DNA of 64,000 bases. Source: Anaerolineae bacterium (lineage in GTDB: Bacteria; Chloroflexota; Anaerolineae; Promineifilales; Promineifilaceae). Shown in pieces: positions 37,523 through 45,177 of this stretch. Under the pieces are notes generated by a model, which had not been told where the DNA came from, made no database searches, and saw only the letters and a list, made by a program, of their open reading frames with translations. The DNA is taken from positions 62,001-126,000 of the forward strand of contig JAUIAP010000003.1 of NCBI GenBank assembly GCA_030425205.1, in the 5' to 3' direction. The position numbers and the translations under genes were made by a program. Position 1 is the stretch's first letter, and the number at the start of each line of letters is the position of its first letter.

Positions 37523-37579
37523 TTGAACACAACTGAGTCTTGATGAGTCCAATTGTGTTCAAATAGTACTCAATTGAGT
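37523..37579. promoter_or_regulatory. Phased TTGAGT array D
   Basis: Six-base matches start at 37523 (TTGAAC), 37533 (CTGAGT), 37543 (ATGAGT), 37553 (TTGTGT) and 37574 (TTGAGT). The spacings are 10, 10, 10 and 21. The strict 10-base step with variable spacers argues for protein binding on one DNA face. Confidence 0.72.
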
Positions 37580-37737
37580 GTGCATACGATAAATTGCGAT
37601 TGCTGATTGGTCTCAAAAGGACATTTAGATGGTTTGCCAACTAATCTGGAAGATCTAGCTAACGGGTAATGCCTGAAACCAATCATTGCCCCTAGGATAA
37701 GGCGTAGTAGTACAGCATAAAGGAAATCGTATGGCAC

Positions 37738-37815
37738 TGTCATTCTCGCGCAGGTGGGAATCCAGTCCCAGAACAAGAATGGATACCTGCCTCCACAGGT
37801 ATGACGGGACTTACT
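37738..37815. repeat. REP/BIME-like element, copy 3
   Basis: GTCATTCTCGCGCAGGTGGGAATCC faces GGATACCTGCCTCCACAGGTATGAC across about 20 bases. It is a diverged version of the element at 24719 and 38107 with a shorter middle. Confidence 0.82.
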
Positions 37816-38106
37816 TTGCGGTGTAATAGTTACGCTTCGGAATGAGTGATGCTTGACGAAAGCGTCGCGGCTCTAGTCCGACGTTTTCTAGGGCAGGGGA
37901 AATAGCGCAGGTGTTTACGCTCATGCAGTTCAGGACAATTAATGCGAAAAAAACCACATTGTGAATGCCACGCAACAAATGCTAACTGAATCAAATTTGT
38001 AAACTGCAATGGTAATCACACCTAAATTTGAAGGGCTTCGTATCGCTTGAACTACGTTGGATAACTCGGAAGCCAATCATTATCTATGATCGAGGTAACG
38101 ACTCAG

Positions 38107-38210
38107 ACGTCATTCCCGCGCAGGCGGGAATCTACTCTGGCACGCCGAAGAATGGATATCTGCGAAGGTAGGTATGATAGATACTCTTCCAGAGAGTTTG
38201 AGCAGTAACT
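38107..38210. repeat. REP/BIME-like element, copy 4
   Basis: This copy is almost the same as that at 24719-24822, including the outer CTCTTCCAGAG and the closing AGCAGTAACT/AGTAGTTACT. The two copies lie 13 kb apart. Confidence 0.85.
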
Positions 38211-38236
38211 GATGGCGTTTTATGCAGATTTCCCAA

Positions 38237-38272
38237 TTGAGTGCGATTGAGTTACTTTGAACTCAATTGAGT
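38237..38272. promoter_or_regulatory. Phased TTGAGT array E
   Basis: TTGAGT or TTGAAC starts at 38237, 38247, 38257 and 38267, a perfect 10-base period, and TTGCGT at 38276 may be a fifth. This is the most regular of the arrays. Confidence 0.78.
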
Positions 38273-38300
38273 TATTTGCGTTCCGCTATGACGATATAGG

Positions 38301-38442
38301 GGCGAGATAAACGGCATCAGATATGTTTCGTGCTGGAATCAAACGCCGTTTATTTAGCACTGTTTGTGAAATATGCCATACAAGGCGAGATAAATGGCGT
38401 GGAAATCGTACTACTTGCAAGCTCTAAGCCATTTACCTAGCC
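38301..38442. repeat. Tandem pair of covarying inverted repeats
   Basis: GGCGAGATAAACGGC (38301) faces GCCGTTTATTTAGC (ending 38358). GGCGAGATAAATGGC (38384) faces GCCATTTACCTAGCC (ending 38442). Both span 58-59 bases. The one stem difference, AACGGC/GCCGTT versus AATGGC/GCCATT, is compensated on both arms, while the loops are unrelated. The stem itself seems to be under selection. Confidence 0.65.
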
Positions 38443-38644
38443 ACTACGATAAGCTGTGGAACATCAGTGAGATGGTGATGGTTAGAACCTCGTTCCTGAT
38501 GCGATTATCAGCGAACTAAATACAGTTGATTGACTGGGGGAGGGGTTTCATGTGGAACATGGATTGCTTATTGAAGGGAAGTTTGGGGATTCAGAAATAC
38601 CGAAACAGGAGTAACAGTACAAACTGACATTAGTTAGACCGACT

Positions 38645-39502
38645 TCACAAGAGTATGTCTTCTTTGGAGTAACATGCAGCCAGTTGGTGCGGGGAAATCT
38701 GAGTCCCACGTAAATCGGCCGAATCCAGCATTGCCCCATCCAACTTCGCCAAACGCAAATCAACACGCCGCAAACTGGTTCCACGCAAATCCGCGCCCCG
38801 TAAGTCTGTCCCAACACAACGCGCACCATTTAACAGCGCACCGCGTAAATTTGCCTCTGTAAGCGTCGTTCCCGTTAAATCCGCCCTGCGCAAGTCTGCG
38901 CGAATAAGTCGCACACGCGCCAATTTTGCGCCTCTCCAGTTGGCGTTATTAAATTGGCGGTCGTGTAGTCGTCCACCGCGCAGCCAGTTCATGACCGTTT
39001 GATCTTGAAACGTACGTAGTGCTGTCTCGTGATCAGCGGTCAAACGGGTCACGATATGTTCAATTTGCTGTTTGCGTTGTCCCCGTTGGTGCGAAAGACG
39101 TTCAATCACGGCAATAATCAGAGCGATACTGAGCAGTTGGGTGCTGACGGTCGCATAAAAGTCGGCTATCACCTGTTGCCACGTGGCCTCCATTCCATAA
39201 AGCTGCACAACCCCAAGCCCCCCAGCCAGTGCGCCAGCCATAACAAGCAAACTACCCGTGATCCAACGCGGAAACTGGTCGAGCATTTCAACCAGCAATA
39301 ACAGCAAGATTGCACTTCCGATCAGGCGAATAGGTAAGGCAGTTGCTGCACCTTGTGTTGTCAGTACCAGCATCGCAATGGCTGCCAGCATGACATTGAG
39401 TAAGATGAGTGGCCGCCACCAATTGATATTTGGAAGTTGTCTTGTAAGGTTAAATTGTCTCCACAAGTGACCAAACCAGTCCACATTATCTCCGTTGACC
39501 AT
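38645..39502 (-). CDS. Pentapeptide-repeat membrane protein
   Basis: From the ATG at 39502 (MVNGDNVDWFGHL) the product has 285 residues. Four membrane helices occupy about 30-145. A short helical linker follows, and then residues 195-265 are pentapeptide repeats A(D/N)LRG (for example RADLRRADLTGTTLTEANLR), which form a right-handed quadrilateral beta helix. Such helices can mimic DNA or serve as scaffolds, and the membrane-anchored form has no assigned role. A TTG at 39517 is a less likely start. It lies next to tRNA-Pro, which reads in the same direction. Confidence 0.88.
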   Translation of the reverse strand: MVNGDNVDWFGHLWRQFNLTRQLPNINWWRPLILLNVMLAAIAMLVLTTQGAATALPIRLIGSAILLLLLVEMLDQFPRWITGSLLVMAGALAGGLGVVQLYGMEATWQQVIADFYATVSTQLLSIALIIAVIERLSHQRGQRKQQIEHIVTRLTADHETALRTFQDQTVMNWLRGGRLHDRQFNNANWRGAKLARVRLIRADLRRADLTGTTLTEANLRGALLNGARCVGTDLRGADLRGTSLRRVDLRLAKLDGAMLDSADLRGTQISPHQLAACYSKEDILL

Positions 39503-39560
39503 TACAACATTTGCCAAATTGTATCACACTAATTGTTGTGGAACTGCAACAACACGGGGT

Positions 39561-39590
39561 AAAAAAAAAGCTTATTCAGTCAGAATAAGC
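39561..39590 (-). terminator. Intrinsic terminator of tRNA-Pro
   Basis: GCTTATTC-TGACT-GAATAAGC is followed by nine T on the minus strand, directly after the tRNA 3' end. Confidence 0.95.
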
Positions 39591-39594
39591 CTTG

Positions 39595-39668
<74 letters not shown>

Positions 39669-39678
39669 AGTAGCAACG

Positions 39679-39708
39679 ATTATAGCAATAGTGTGTAGGG
39701 AATCGCAA
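39679..39708 (-). promoter_or_regulatory. Promoter of tRNA-Pro
   Basis: On the minus strand, TTGCGA and TATAAT are separated by 18 bases. The -10 box ends 10 bases before the tRNA. Confidence 0.7.
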
Positions 39709-39754
39709 TGCTCGTCAACTTGCCAATGTCAATCGACAACGCTACGATGTGCGA

Positions 39755-40417
39755 ATGACCCAAAAAACACTCTCAATTAGCGAAGTTAAGTCGTTTTACA
39801 ACAACCATGGCTTAAAACAAGACCGTGCGAAGTTCGAAGAGGCGGCATTTGAGACGATTCTGCCCGAGATGCAGCTTGGCAGCGCCGAATCACTCTTTGA
39901 ATTTGGCTGTGGAACAGGACGTGTTGCAGTACAAATGTTGGAGCAACATCTATCTAACACGGCGACCTATCTAGGGGTCGATGTGAGCGAGACAATGGTT
40001 GGAATATCTATGGAACGCTTGGCGCGTTTTGGTGATCGGGCGCAGGTAATGCAATCACAGGGCGGAACGACAATTCCCACGAAAAACAGCCAATTTGACC
40101 GTGTTTTCTCAACATTTGTACTAGATCTACTCCCAATCAGTGAAATCGAGCACTTTATTGGTGAAGCATGGCGTGTATTACAGCCCAATGGCCTACTCGC
40201 GTTGGCTGGATTAACCCATGGGGCGACACCATTTGCAAAAGTTTTTGAGCAGCTTTGGATGACCGCCTATCGGATTCGTCCACGTTGGGTGGGCGGGTGT
40301 CGGCCGCTTGCGTTAGAACCGTTCATGAATTCGGCCGATCGCTGGCAGCCCGTGTTTCACGACGTCGTTACACAAGGAGGTCTCAGCTCCGAAGTGCTTG
40401 TCGTTCGCAAACGCTGA
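39755..40417 (+). CDS. Class I SAM-dependent methyltransferase
   Basis: This 220-residue protein has motif [16 protein letters not shown] near 47-61, motif [15 protein letters not shown] and a post-motif aromatic region ([12 protein letters not shown]). It is a small-molecule type of UbiE/Methyltransf_11 shape. The substrate is unknown. I start it at ATG 39755 ([11 protein letters not shown]) rather than GTG 39749. The stop is immediately adjacent to the stop of the minus-strand RHH gene, so the two converge without a gap. Confidence 0.88.
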   Translation: MTQKTLSISEVKSFYNNHGLKQDRAKFEEAAFETILPEMQLGSAESLFEFGCGTGRVAVQMLEQHLSNTATYLGVDVSETMVGISMERLARFGDRAQVMQSQGGTTIPTKNSQFDRVFSTFVLDLLPISEIEHFIGEAWRVLQPNGLLALAGLTHGATPFAKVFEQLWMTAYRIRPRWVGGCRPLALEPFMNSADRWQPVFHDVVTQGGLSSEVLVVRKR

Positions 40418-40765
40418 CTACTCTTTCCACTCAGGCAGTGTCACTTTTGAAGCGGTGATGCGCTCAATTTCTGGGCGAACACCGTTTACGTGATATTCGC
40501 GTAAACCCAAACTCAACAGCCAACGAGCTGTTTCATTTTTGCCCAGACCATTTTCGCGTGCTAAGTTTTCGATCTCTTTTTCTAACTCGGGTAAGAGCAA
40601 GAGTGTCACGCGGATATGTTTCCCCGCGACTTTAGAGCTTTTGACTTTGCGCGTGTCTGGTTGGGACGCATCGCTCAGTGGATTTTGATATCCAAAGCGT
40701 TTGCTCTCTTGCTTATGCGATTCATCGTAACCAGAACGGGGGTCTAAAGGATTATTAGCCGTCAT
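40418..40765 (-). CDS. Second ribbon-helix-helix protein
   Basis: This 115-residue protein has a polar N-terminal arm and an RHH-like C-terminal half: KHIRVTLLLLPELEKEIENL, then ENGLGKNETARWLLSLGLRE, and the tail VRPEIERITASKV. That tail repeats the G-x-RPEIER-x-T ending of the RHH protein beside parA, so the two are paralogues. The start overlaps the upstream gene by 11 bases, with GGAGAG as ribosome-binding site, copying the parA-RHH layout. A DNA-binding or second centromere-binding role is likely. It may bind a different site. Confidence 0.8.
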   Translation of the reverse strand: MTANNPLDPRSGYDESHKQESKRFGYQNPLSDASQPDTRKVKSSKVAGKHIRVTLLLLPELEKEIENLARENGLGKNETARWLLSLGLREYHVNGVRPEIERITASKVTLPEWKE

Positions 40766-41585
40766 ATATTCTCTCCACTAGCTTTTCAAAGGTGTTTGTT
40801 GCAGGAAGATCACCCCGTGTTCCATGTCGAAACAGCGTTGGGTCGTTTGATGCGGTAGGCCTAACGACTTGCGTGCTGTCCAGTATGGGTTCAGCATTGC
40901 TGCTGTATCCAGCCCACTCAGGCGACAAGTTCAGACTTGCATTGTGAGTGCGCTGACTTGCCGTGAGGATTGATACACGGATGTGAATTTTGATGTCGCT
41001 TTCGGTCAGCCGTGCTTGTTGCACAGCATTAACGTGACGATTTGCCTCATGTTGATTGAGACAGTCGGTTTTTTTGACGTTGACCGTGTCCGCAAAGTGC
41101 AAGTTCGCGCGTGGTTGCGCATCGAGCGGACCGTTGTTGAAGTCAAGGCGAGCTGCAACGCTGCCCAGTTTGTAAGCTAGTAGAGAAATGAGGCTATTAT
41201 CGAAAGTTTTGGAATTGGAAAAGGCGGGGAAGGTGGACCATTGGAGGGTGTTTGTTGTGTTATCGGCCGAAACCATCGCCTCACGGATAGCTTTACGACC
41301 TATCATGCACGCACGATTGATTGTCCTTGTCGGGGCGCAATCGCGTGCATCCGCGCAATTTTCCATTCGATCAAGATCTCCGAGAGGTTCTTCTCCCAAT
41401 ACACGAGTTTGTTTACGATCTAACGTTACATGGTCATTCTCGTCTATTATTCGTTCTGCTGGTGCGAGTAATTGCCGCGACAACGTATCTGCGCATGGCA
41501 TCGTTGTTGTCGTCTTCGTCCCATCACTGCGAATCAGTGCAGTGTAGATGCGATTAAGCGTTCGTCTCGGCTGATTTTTTACCAT
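40755..41585 (-). CDS. Unknown 276-aa protein upstream of the second RHH gene
   Basis: I do not recognise this protein. From ATG 41585 (MVKNQPRRTLNRIY) it has 276 residues, no P-loop, no signal peptide and no membrane segment. It is polar, rich in Asn, Thr, Asp and Arg, and looks partly disordered. It holds the place that parA occupies in the other operon, overlapping the RHH gene by 11 bases. Plus-strand frames over the same stretch are longer than usual, so coding status rests on the overlap, the ribosome-binding site and an in-frame TCG-GCC-GAT element. Upstream GTATAC repeats (near 41620 and 41673) may be an operator. Confidence 0.55.
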   Translation of the reverse strand: MVKNQPRRTLNRIYTALIRSDGTKTTTTMPCADTLSRQLLAPAERIIDENDHVTLDRKQTRVLGEEPLGDLDRMENCADARDCAPTRTINRACMIGRKAIREAMVSADNTTNTLQWSTFPAFSNSKTFDNSLISLLAYKLGSVAARLDFNNGPLDAQPRANLHFADTVNVKKTDCLNQHEANRHVNAVQQARLTESDIKIHIRVSILTASQRTHNASLNLSPEWAGYSSNAEPILDSTQVVRPTASNDPTLFRHGTRGDLPATNTFEKLVERIYDG

Positions 41586-41721
41586 AAGAACAATAGTCCG
41601 ATCTTTAATCGAATGTGTAGTATACAAACTCAACTTTAACCGACAAGTGGCGATGGGTGGTTTTCAATTGTATACAGGGTGTGTTCACAACATTTTTCAC
41701 GCCTGCACAGCCAATTTTCAA

Positions 41722-41782
41722 TTGGATCGAATGTTGACACTAGTATAAATGCGGTTGACATTCAATTTGCATCTGTTACCAT
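41722..41782 (+). promoter_or_regulatory. Promoter region of the arginine cluster
   Basis: Two overlapping candidates exist: TTGGAT with TATAAA (41743) at 15 bases, and TTGACA (41755-41760) with TACCAT (41777-41782) at 16 bases. A second TTGACA lies at 41733. Either would give a transcript that starts shortly before the leader peptide. Confidence 0.5.
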
Positions 41783-41792
41783 TACCGCCATT

Positions 41793-41852
41793 ATGTTTTC
41801 GCAGACGATTGTTCGCCGACTCCGACGCCGCCCAAATCAGACCCACGTCTGA
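41793..41852 (+). CDS. Arginine leader peptide, 19 codons
   Basis: The frame encodes MFSQTIVRRLRRRPNQTHV. Five of six consecutive codons (41814-41831: CGC CGA CTC CGA CGC CGC) specify arginine. It ends at TGA 41850-41852, inside an RNA segment that takes part in the downstream antiterminator. The peptide itself presumably has no function. Its translation would sense charged tRNA-Arg ahead of argC. No strong Shine-Dalgarno is visible, which is the weak point. Confidence 0.65.
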   Translation: MFSQTIVRRLRRRPNQTHV

Positions 41853-41931
41853 CAATGGTTGCTGTTTAGCGAACGATAGCGTTTATCAATCATTTTGCCC
41901 GTCAGACAATTGCTGTTTGACGGGCTTTTTT
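41838..41931 (+). promoter_or_regulatory. Attenuator with mutually exclusive hairpins before argC
   Basis: Segment 1 CAGAC (41838-41842) can pair with segment 2 GTCTG (41847-41851). Segment 2 GTCTGAC (41847-41853) is also fully complementary to GTCAGAC (41901-41907), part of segment 3. Segment 3 (41897-41908) pairs with segment 4 (41914-41925) in a 12-pair terminator stem. A ribosome stalled on the arginine codons would mask segment 1 and favour 2:3 (read-through). A ribosome at the stop codon would mask segment 2 and favour 3:4 (termination). Confidence 0.72.
41897..41931 (+). terminator. Attenuator terminator of the arginine cluster
   Basis: GCCCGTCAGACA and TGTTTGACGGGC form a 12-pair stem (one G-U) around ATTGC, followed by six T. 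No complete gene lies upstream on this strand, so it acts on a leader transcript. Confidence 0.92.
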
Positions 41932-41986
41932 ATTGCCTAGATTTCAGCGACAAATCCGAATACGGTTTTGTTGCTAATGATAAGTC

Positions 41987-42985
41987 ATGATCAGAGTTGG
42001 TGTATTTGGTGCTACAGGATATGCAGGGGTGGAGTTAGTCAAGTTGCTGACACGCCATCGGCATGTTGAAATTATTTTTGCGACATCACAGACGTTTGCT
42101 GGTAAGCGATTAAACGATCTTTATCCAGCAGCGCATCCAGTGACGTTGATTGAACCCGATTCGGCCGATCTTAGCCAAATCGATGTCGCATTTCTTTGCC
42201 TACCCCATGCGACGGCCGCACCGACAGCGGTCAAGGTGCTGGCTGCGGGAGCGCGTGTCATCGATCTTAGTGCGGATTTTCGCATTAACGACGTGGCGAC
42301 CTACGAAAAATGGTATGGCGTGACCCATCCCGCGCCCGAACTGCTTGATGAAGCGGTCTATGGGTTAACCGAAATTGCACGGCACAAGCTGCCAAATGCA
42401 CGCTTGGTCGCCACGCCGGGTTGCTATCCGACGAGTATGTTACTTGGGTCACGCCCACTGCTAGAGGCAGGGGTTGTGACTGGTACGATTATCTCCGACA
42501 GCAAATCTGGTGTAAGCGGGGCGGGGCGTAAGCCGTCGATGACAACTCACTTTGTCGAAATCGGCAATAATTTGGTGCCATACAAAATTGGTCAAGCCCA
42601 TCGTCATCTGCCAGAAACACAGCAGGTGATGAAGTGGTTTGATCCCAATGCGCCCGAGCTGATATTTTCACCTCATTTGATTCCAATTCCACGCGGCTTA
42701 TTAAGTACGCTTTATGTGCCAATTTCGGCCGATTCCGTGACCGTCCGCAAGTTATACGACGAAATGTATGCAGACGAACCACTTGTCGACGTGCTGCCCG
42801 ATGGTCAGATCGCTACGATTGCCCACGCGGCCAACACCAACAAGTGCGTCATCTCAGTGCAGGTAGTCGGTAATCTCGCGATTGTCGTTTCGGTGATTGA
42901 TAACCTAGGCAAGGGTGCGGCCGGGCAGGCGTTGCAAAACATGAACGTCGTTTTCGGCTGTTCTGAAACAGAGGGACTGCAATAA
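41987..42985 (+). CDS. argC: N-acetyl-gamma-glutamyl-phosphate reductase
   Basis: The enzyme makes N-acetylglutamate semialdehyde from the phosphate with NADPH, the third step of arginine synthesis. It has 332 residues. The N-terminal NADP site is GVFGATGYAGVELVKLL, the catalytic Cys lies in ATPGCYPTSMLLG near 147-155, and SGVSGAGRKPSMTTHF is conserved. It is first in the cluster, behind an attenuator. The stop codon TAA shares its last base with the ATG of the next gene, so the two are coupled. Confidence 0.97.
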   Translation: MIRVGVFGATGYAGVELVKLLTRHRHVEIIFATSQTFAGKRLNDLYPAAHPVTLIEPDSADLSQIDVAFLCLPHATAAPTAVKVLAAGARVIDLSADFRINDVATYEKWYGVTHPAPELLDEAVYGLTEIARHKLPNARLVATPGCYPTSMLLGSRPLLEAGVVTGTIISDSKSGVSGAGRKPSMTTHFVEIGNNLVPYKIGQAHRHLPETQQVMKWFDPNAPELIFSPHLIPIPRGLLSTLYVPISADSVTVRKLYDEMYADEPLVDVLPDGQIATIAHAANTNKCVISVQVVGNLAIVVSVIDNLGKGAAGQALQNMNVVFGCSETEGLQ

Positions 42986-43449
42986 TGTCACTGACAGTAC
43001 GACAGGTGGAATTAGATAATGCTGAGGCGATGCAGCTAATTGCCGCCCTCGATGCCGCATTGTGGGAAGTTTACCCAGAAGATCAAGAGACCTATGCGGC
43101 GGGAAATCGCTTACCTAGTGATACAACGCTGGTTGTTGCCTATCTCGATGGTGTTGCCGTAGGCTGCGGCGCGTTTAAGCCCTTCGATGCAGAAACGGTT
43201 GAGATCAAGCGCATGTTTACGCATCCCGATGTGCGTGGGCATGGCGTGGCAACGGCGGTCTTGGCAGCGTTAGAGAAGCTGGCATTAGGCATCGGTCACA
43301 CGCTAGCGGTATTAGAAACTGGCAGCCGACAGGTCGAAGCGATGCGCCTTTATCGCAAATTGGGCTACCAACGCTGTGACTGTTTCGGTATGTATGCCGA
43401 TATGCCGCTGAGTATTTGTTACAAAAAAAGGTTGGTAGAACGTGGCTAA
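42985..43449 (+). CDS. GNAT-family N-acetyltransferase
   Basis: This 154-residue acetyltransferase uses acetyl-CoA. The A motif is EIKRMFTHPDVRGHGVATAVL, followed by MRLYRKLGYQRCDCFGMY (B motif). It lies between argC and argB with one-base overlap at the start, so it is surely transcribed with them. It is not the N-acetylglutamate synthase type, because the Cys-rich end of that family is missing and a better candidate lies at 46350. The substrate is unknown. Confidence 0.9.
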   Translation: MSLTVRQVELDNAEAMQLIAALDAALWEVYPEDQETYAAGNRLPSDTTLVVAYLDGVAVGCGAFKPFDAETVEIKRMFTHPDVRGHGVATAVLAALEKLALGIGHTLAVLETGSRQVEAMRLYRKLGYQRCDCFGMYADMPLSICYKKRLVERG

Positions 43450-43486
43450 GCGGCACAAATTGCCGAAAAAGTGCGATTAGACCCAA

Positions 43487-43513
43487 TTGAGTTCAATGTG
43501 AACGTAATTGAGT
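43487..43513. promoter_or_regulatory. Phased TTGAGT array F, just before argB
   Basis: TTGAGT starts at 43487 and 43508, with GTGAAC at 43498 between them (spacings 11 and 10). It lies 7 kb from parA and ends 7 bases before the argB start codon, in the place of a ribosome-binding site. Confidence 0.62.
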
Positions 43514-43520
43514 GCAGACT

Positions 43521-44288
43521 ATGCGAGTATTGAAAGTTGGTGGAAACGAGTTAGACAATGACAAGTTCTTGCGCACGCTGGCAGCGGCTGTGGCCAAAAT
43601 TCAGAAGCAGGAACCCGTTGTCATTGTGCATGGCGGCGGTCGTGCGATAGCGGAGATGCACACCGAATTGAAGTTGCCGATCCGCAAGGTTGACGGTCTG
43701 CGGGTGACAAGTTCGCGCTCGCTCGATATTGCCGAAATGGTGTTATCAGGCAAGGCGAACAAACTGCTGGTACGTGCGCTGTTGATGGCTGGGGTCGATG
43801 CGTTGGGGATCAGCGGTGTCGATGGCGGCATGCTCGTGGCTCGCCAAAAGATACATCCAACGGCCGACTTGGGTTTTGTGGGCGAGATTGTCGATGTGCG
43901 TACCGATGTAATTACGCGGCTGATCGCGGCTGGCTTTACGCCGGTTGTGTCACCCATTTCGGCCGAAACCTCCCACACCCAACACTTCAACATCAACGCG
44001 GACGAAGCCGCAACCGCGCTCGCCGCCGCACTAAAAGCGGATTTGTTCGATTTTATTTCCAATGTTCCCGGCGTTTTGCACAATGACAAACTGGTTCCAA
44101 CGCTCTCCGCAGCACAAACGGCTTCCTATATAAAGGAAGGCGTCATTCATGGCGGCATGATCCCGAAGGTGAAGGCGGCCCTATTCGCGTTGGAAGCAGG
44201 GGTCAAGCGGACGCGCATCGTAAATGTTGATGGATTATTGACAGATGGGGGAACGGTGTTTGAAGAGAGTGGTGCCAACAGACCCTAG
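43521..44288 (+). CDS. argB: Acetylglutamate kinase
   Basis: The enzyme phosphorylates N-acetylglutamate, the second step of arginine synthesis. From ATG 43521 (MRVLKVGGNELDN) it has 255 residues, the length of the arginine-insensitive short form without the N-terminal helix. Landmarks are KVGGNEL, VIVHGGGRAIAEM, DGLRVTSSRSLDIAEMVLSG and FNINADEAATALAAAL, with KADLFDFISNVPGVL near the ATP site. A GTG at 43512 is an alternative start. The preceding 8 bases belong to a TTGAGT array, and no normal ribosome-binding site is seen. Confidence 0.96.
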   Translation: MRVLKVGGNELDNDKFLRTLAAAVAKIQKQEPVVIVHGGGRAIAEMHTELKLPIRKVDGLRVTSSRSLDIAEMVLSGKANKLLVRALLMAGVDALGISGVDGGMLVARQKIHPTADLGFVGEIVDVRTDVITRLIAAGFTPVVSPISAETSHTQHFNINADEAATALAAALKADLFDFISNVPGVLHNDKLVPTLSAAQTASYIKEGVIHGGMIPKVKAALFALEAGVKRTRIVNVDGLLTDGGTVFEESGANRP

Positions 44289-44317
44289 CCGGCGACCGTT
44301 GGCCGCCTGAGAAAAAG

Positions 44318-45133
44318 ATGCAAGTACAAGATCTTTATATCTATCCCGTGAAATCATGTGCTGGAATTCGGCTGGAATCGGCCGATCTAACCCCAACAGG
44401 TCTCAAGCACGACCGCGAATATGTCATCACAAAACCCGATGGCATGTTTGTGACACAGCGACAGTTGCCTCGTTTGGCACTAATTAAGCCGCGCATCGCT
44501 GATAACGTACTAACGCTCGACGCACCTGACATGGAAACACTTCGCATAGTCAAGAATGAAGATGCGAATATCCAACCTGTCACCGTCTGGAACAGTACCG
44601 TATTGGCCGCCGACCAAGGGGATGCTGTAGCGGCGTGGCTGCAAAGCTATTTGGGGGTTGAACTGCGGCTATTCGCACTGTGCGCGGCGACCCATCGGCC
44701 GATCAACCCCGATTTCGCCCGCAATCCCGACGATGTGGTCAGCTTTGCAGATGGGTATGCAATGTTGCTGATTTCACAAGCATCGCTGGACGGGTTGAAT
44801 GAAAAGCTGGCCGAGCAGGTCGGGATGGAGCGATTTCGGCCGAATATCGTTGTCAGCGGTGCAACCCCACACGCGGAAGATTTCTGGAAAGAGTTACATA
44901 TAAACGACATTCCCATGAGCGGCGTGAAGCTCTGCGCCCGCTGTTCCATCCCCGCCATCGATCAGGCAACCGCCAAAATGGGCAAAGAGCCCAACCGCAC
45001 CCTCGCTAGCTATCGTCGCCACGAACGGGGCGTCATGTTTGGCATGAATATGGTGCATCATGCGCTTGGAACGCTCCGCGTTGGCGATGCTGTCACCATC
45101 AATGAACATCACGCGACGCTGGGCGGACTATAA
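44318..45133 (+). CDS. MOSC protein with N-terminal beta-barrel domain
   Basis: This 271-residue protein is of the YcbX/mARC shape. The MOSC_N barrel starts LYIYPVKSCAGIRLESADL and runs to about 110. The MOSC domain contains RFRPNIVVSGATPHAEDFW and the conserved Cys in MSGVKLCARCSIPAIDQ, the molybdenum ligand. Related proteins reduce N-hydroxylated compounds with an external electron donor. No C-terminal ferredoxin domain is present. It sits between argB and argD, 29 bases after argB, though no link to arginine synthesis is known. Confidence 0.9.
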   Translation: MQVQDLYIYPVKSCAGIRLESADLTPTGLKHDREYVITKPDGMFVTQRQLPRLALIKPRIADNVLTLDAPDMETLRIVKNEDANIQPVTVWNSTVLAADQGDAVAAWLQSYLGVELRLFALCAATHRPINPDFARNPDDVVSFADGYAMLLISQASLDGLNEKLAEQVGMERFRPNIVVSGATPHAEDFWKELHINDIPMSGVKLCARCSIPAIDQATAKMGKEPNRTLASYRRHERGVMFGMNMVHHALGTLRVGDAVTINEHHATLGGL

Positions 45134-45177
45134 CTTGCAATGTCACGAATAGAGTAAAAAAGCCATTCAATACCACT

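Larger units (their letters stand above)
36124..38644. other. 2.5-kb non-coding region with centromere-like arrays and REP elements
   Basis: No credible gene is visible on either strand in this stretch, which is exceptional in an otherwise dense window. It contains five of the seven phased TTGAGT arrays, three of the four REP-like elements, two GC-rich hairpins (37298-37313 and about 37327-37359) and a pair of related inverted repeats (38301-38442). Exact TCGGCCGA copies are absent. A partition site or origin region is the most economical reading. Confidence 0.6.

Noticed and set aside
41188-41547. Plus-strand 119-codon frame over the unknown gene upstream of the second RHH gene
   Set aside because: The minus-strand frame is longer, overlaps the RHH gene in the same manner as parA does with its partner, and has a plausible start. 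Confidence in either is limited, which is noted in the entry.
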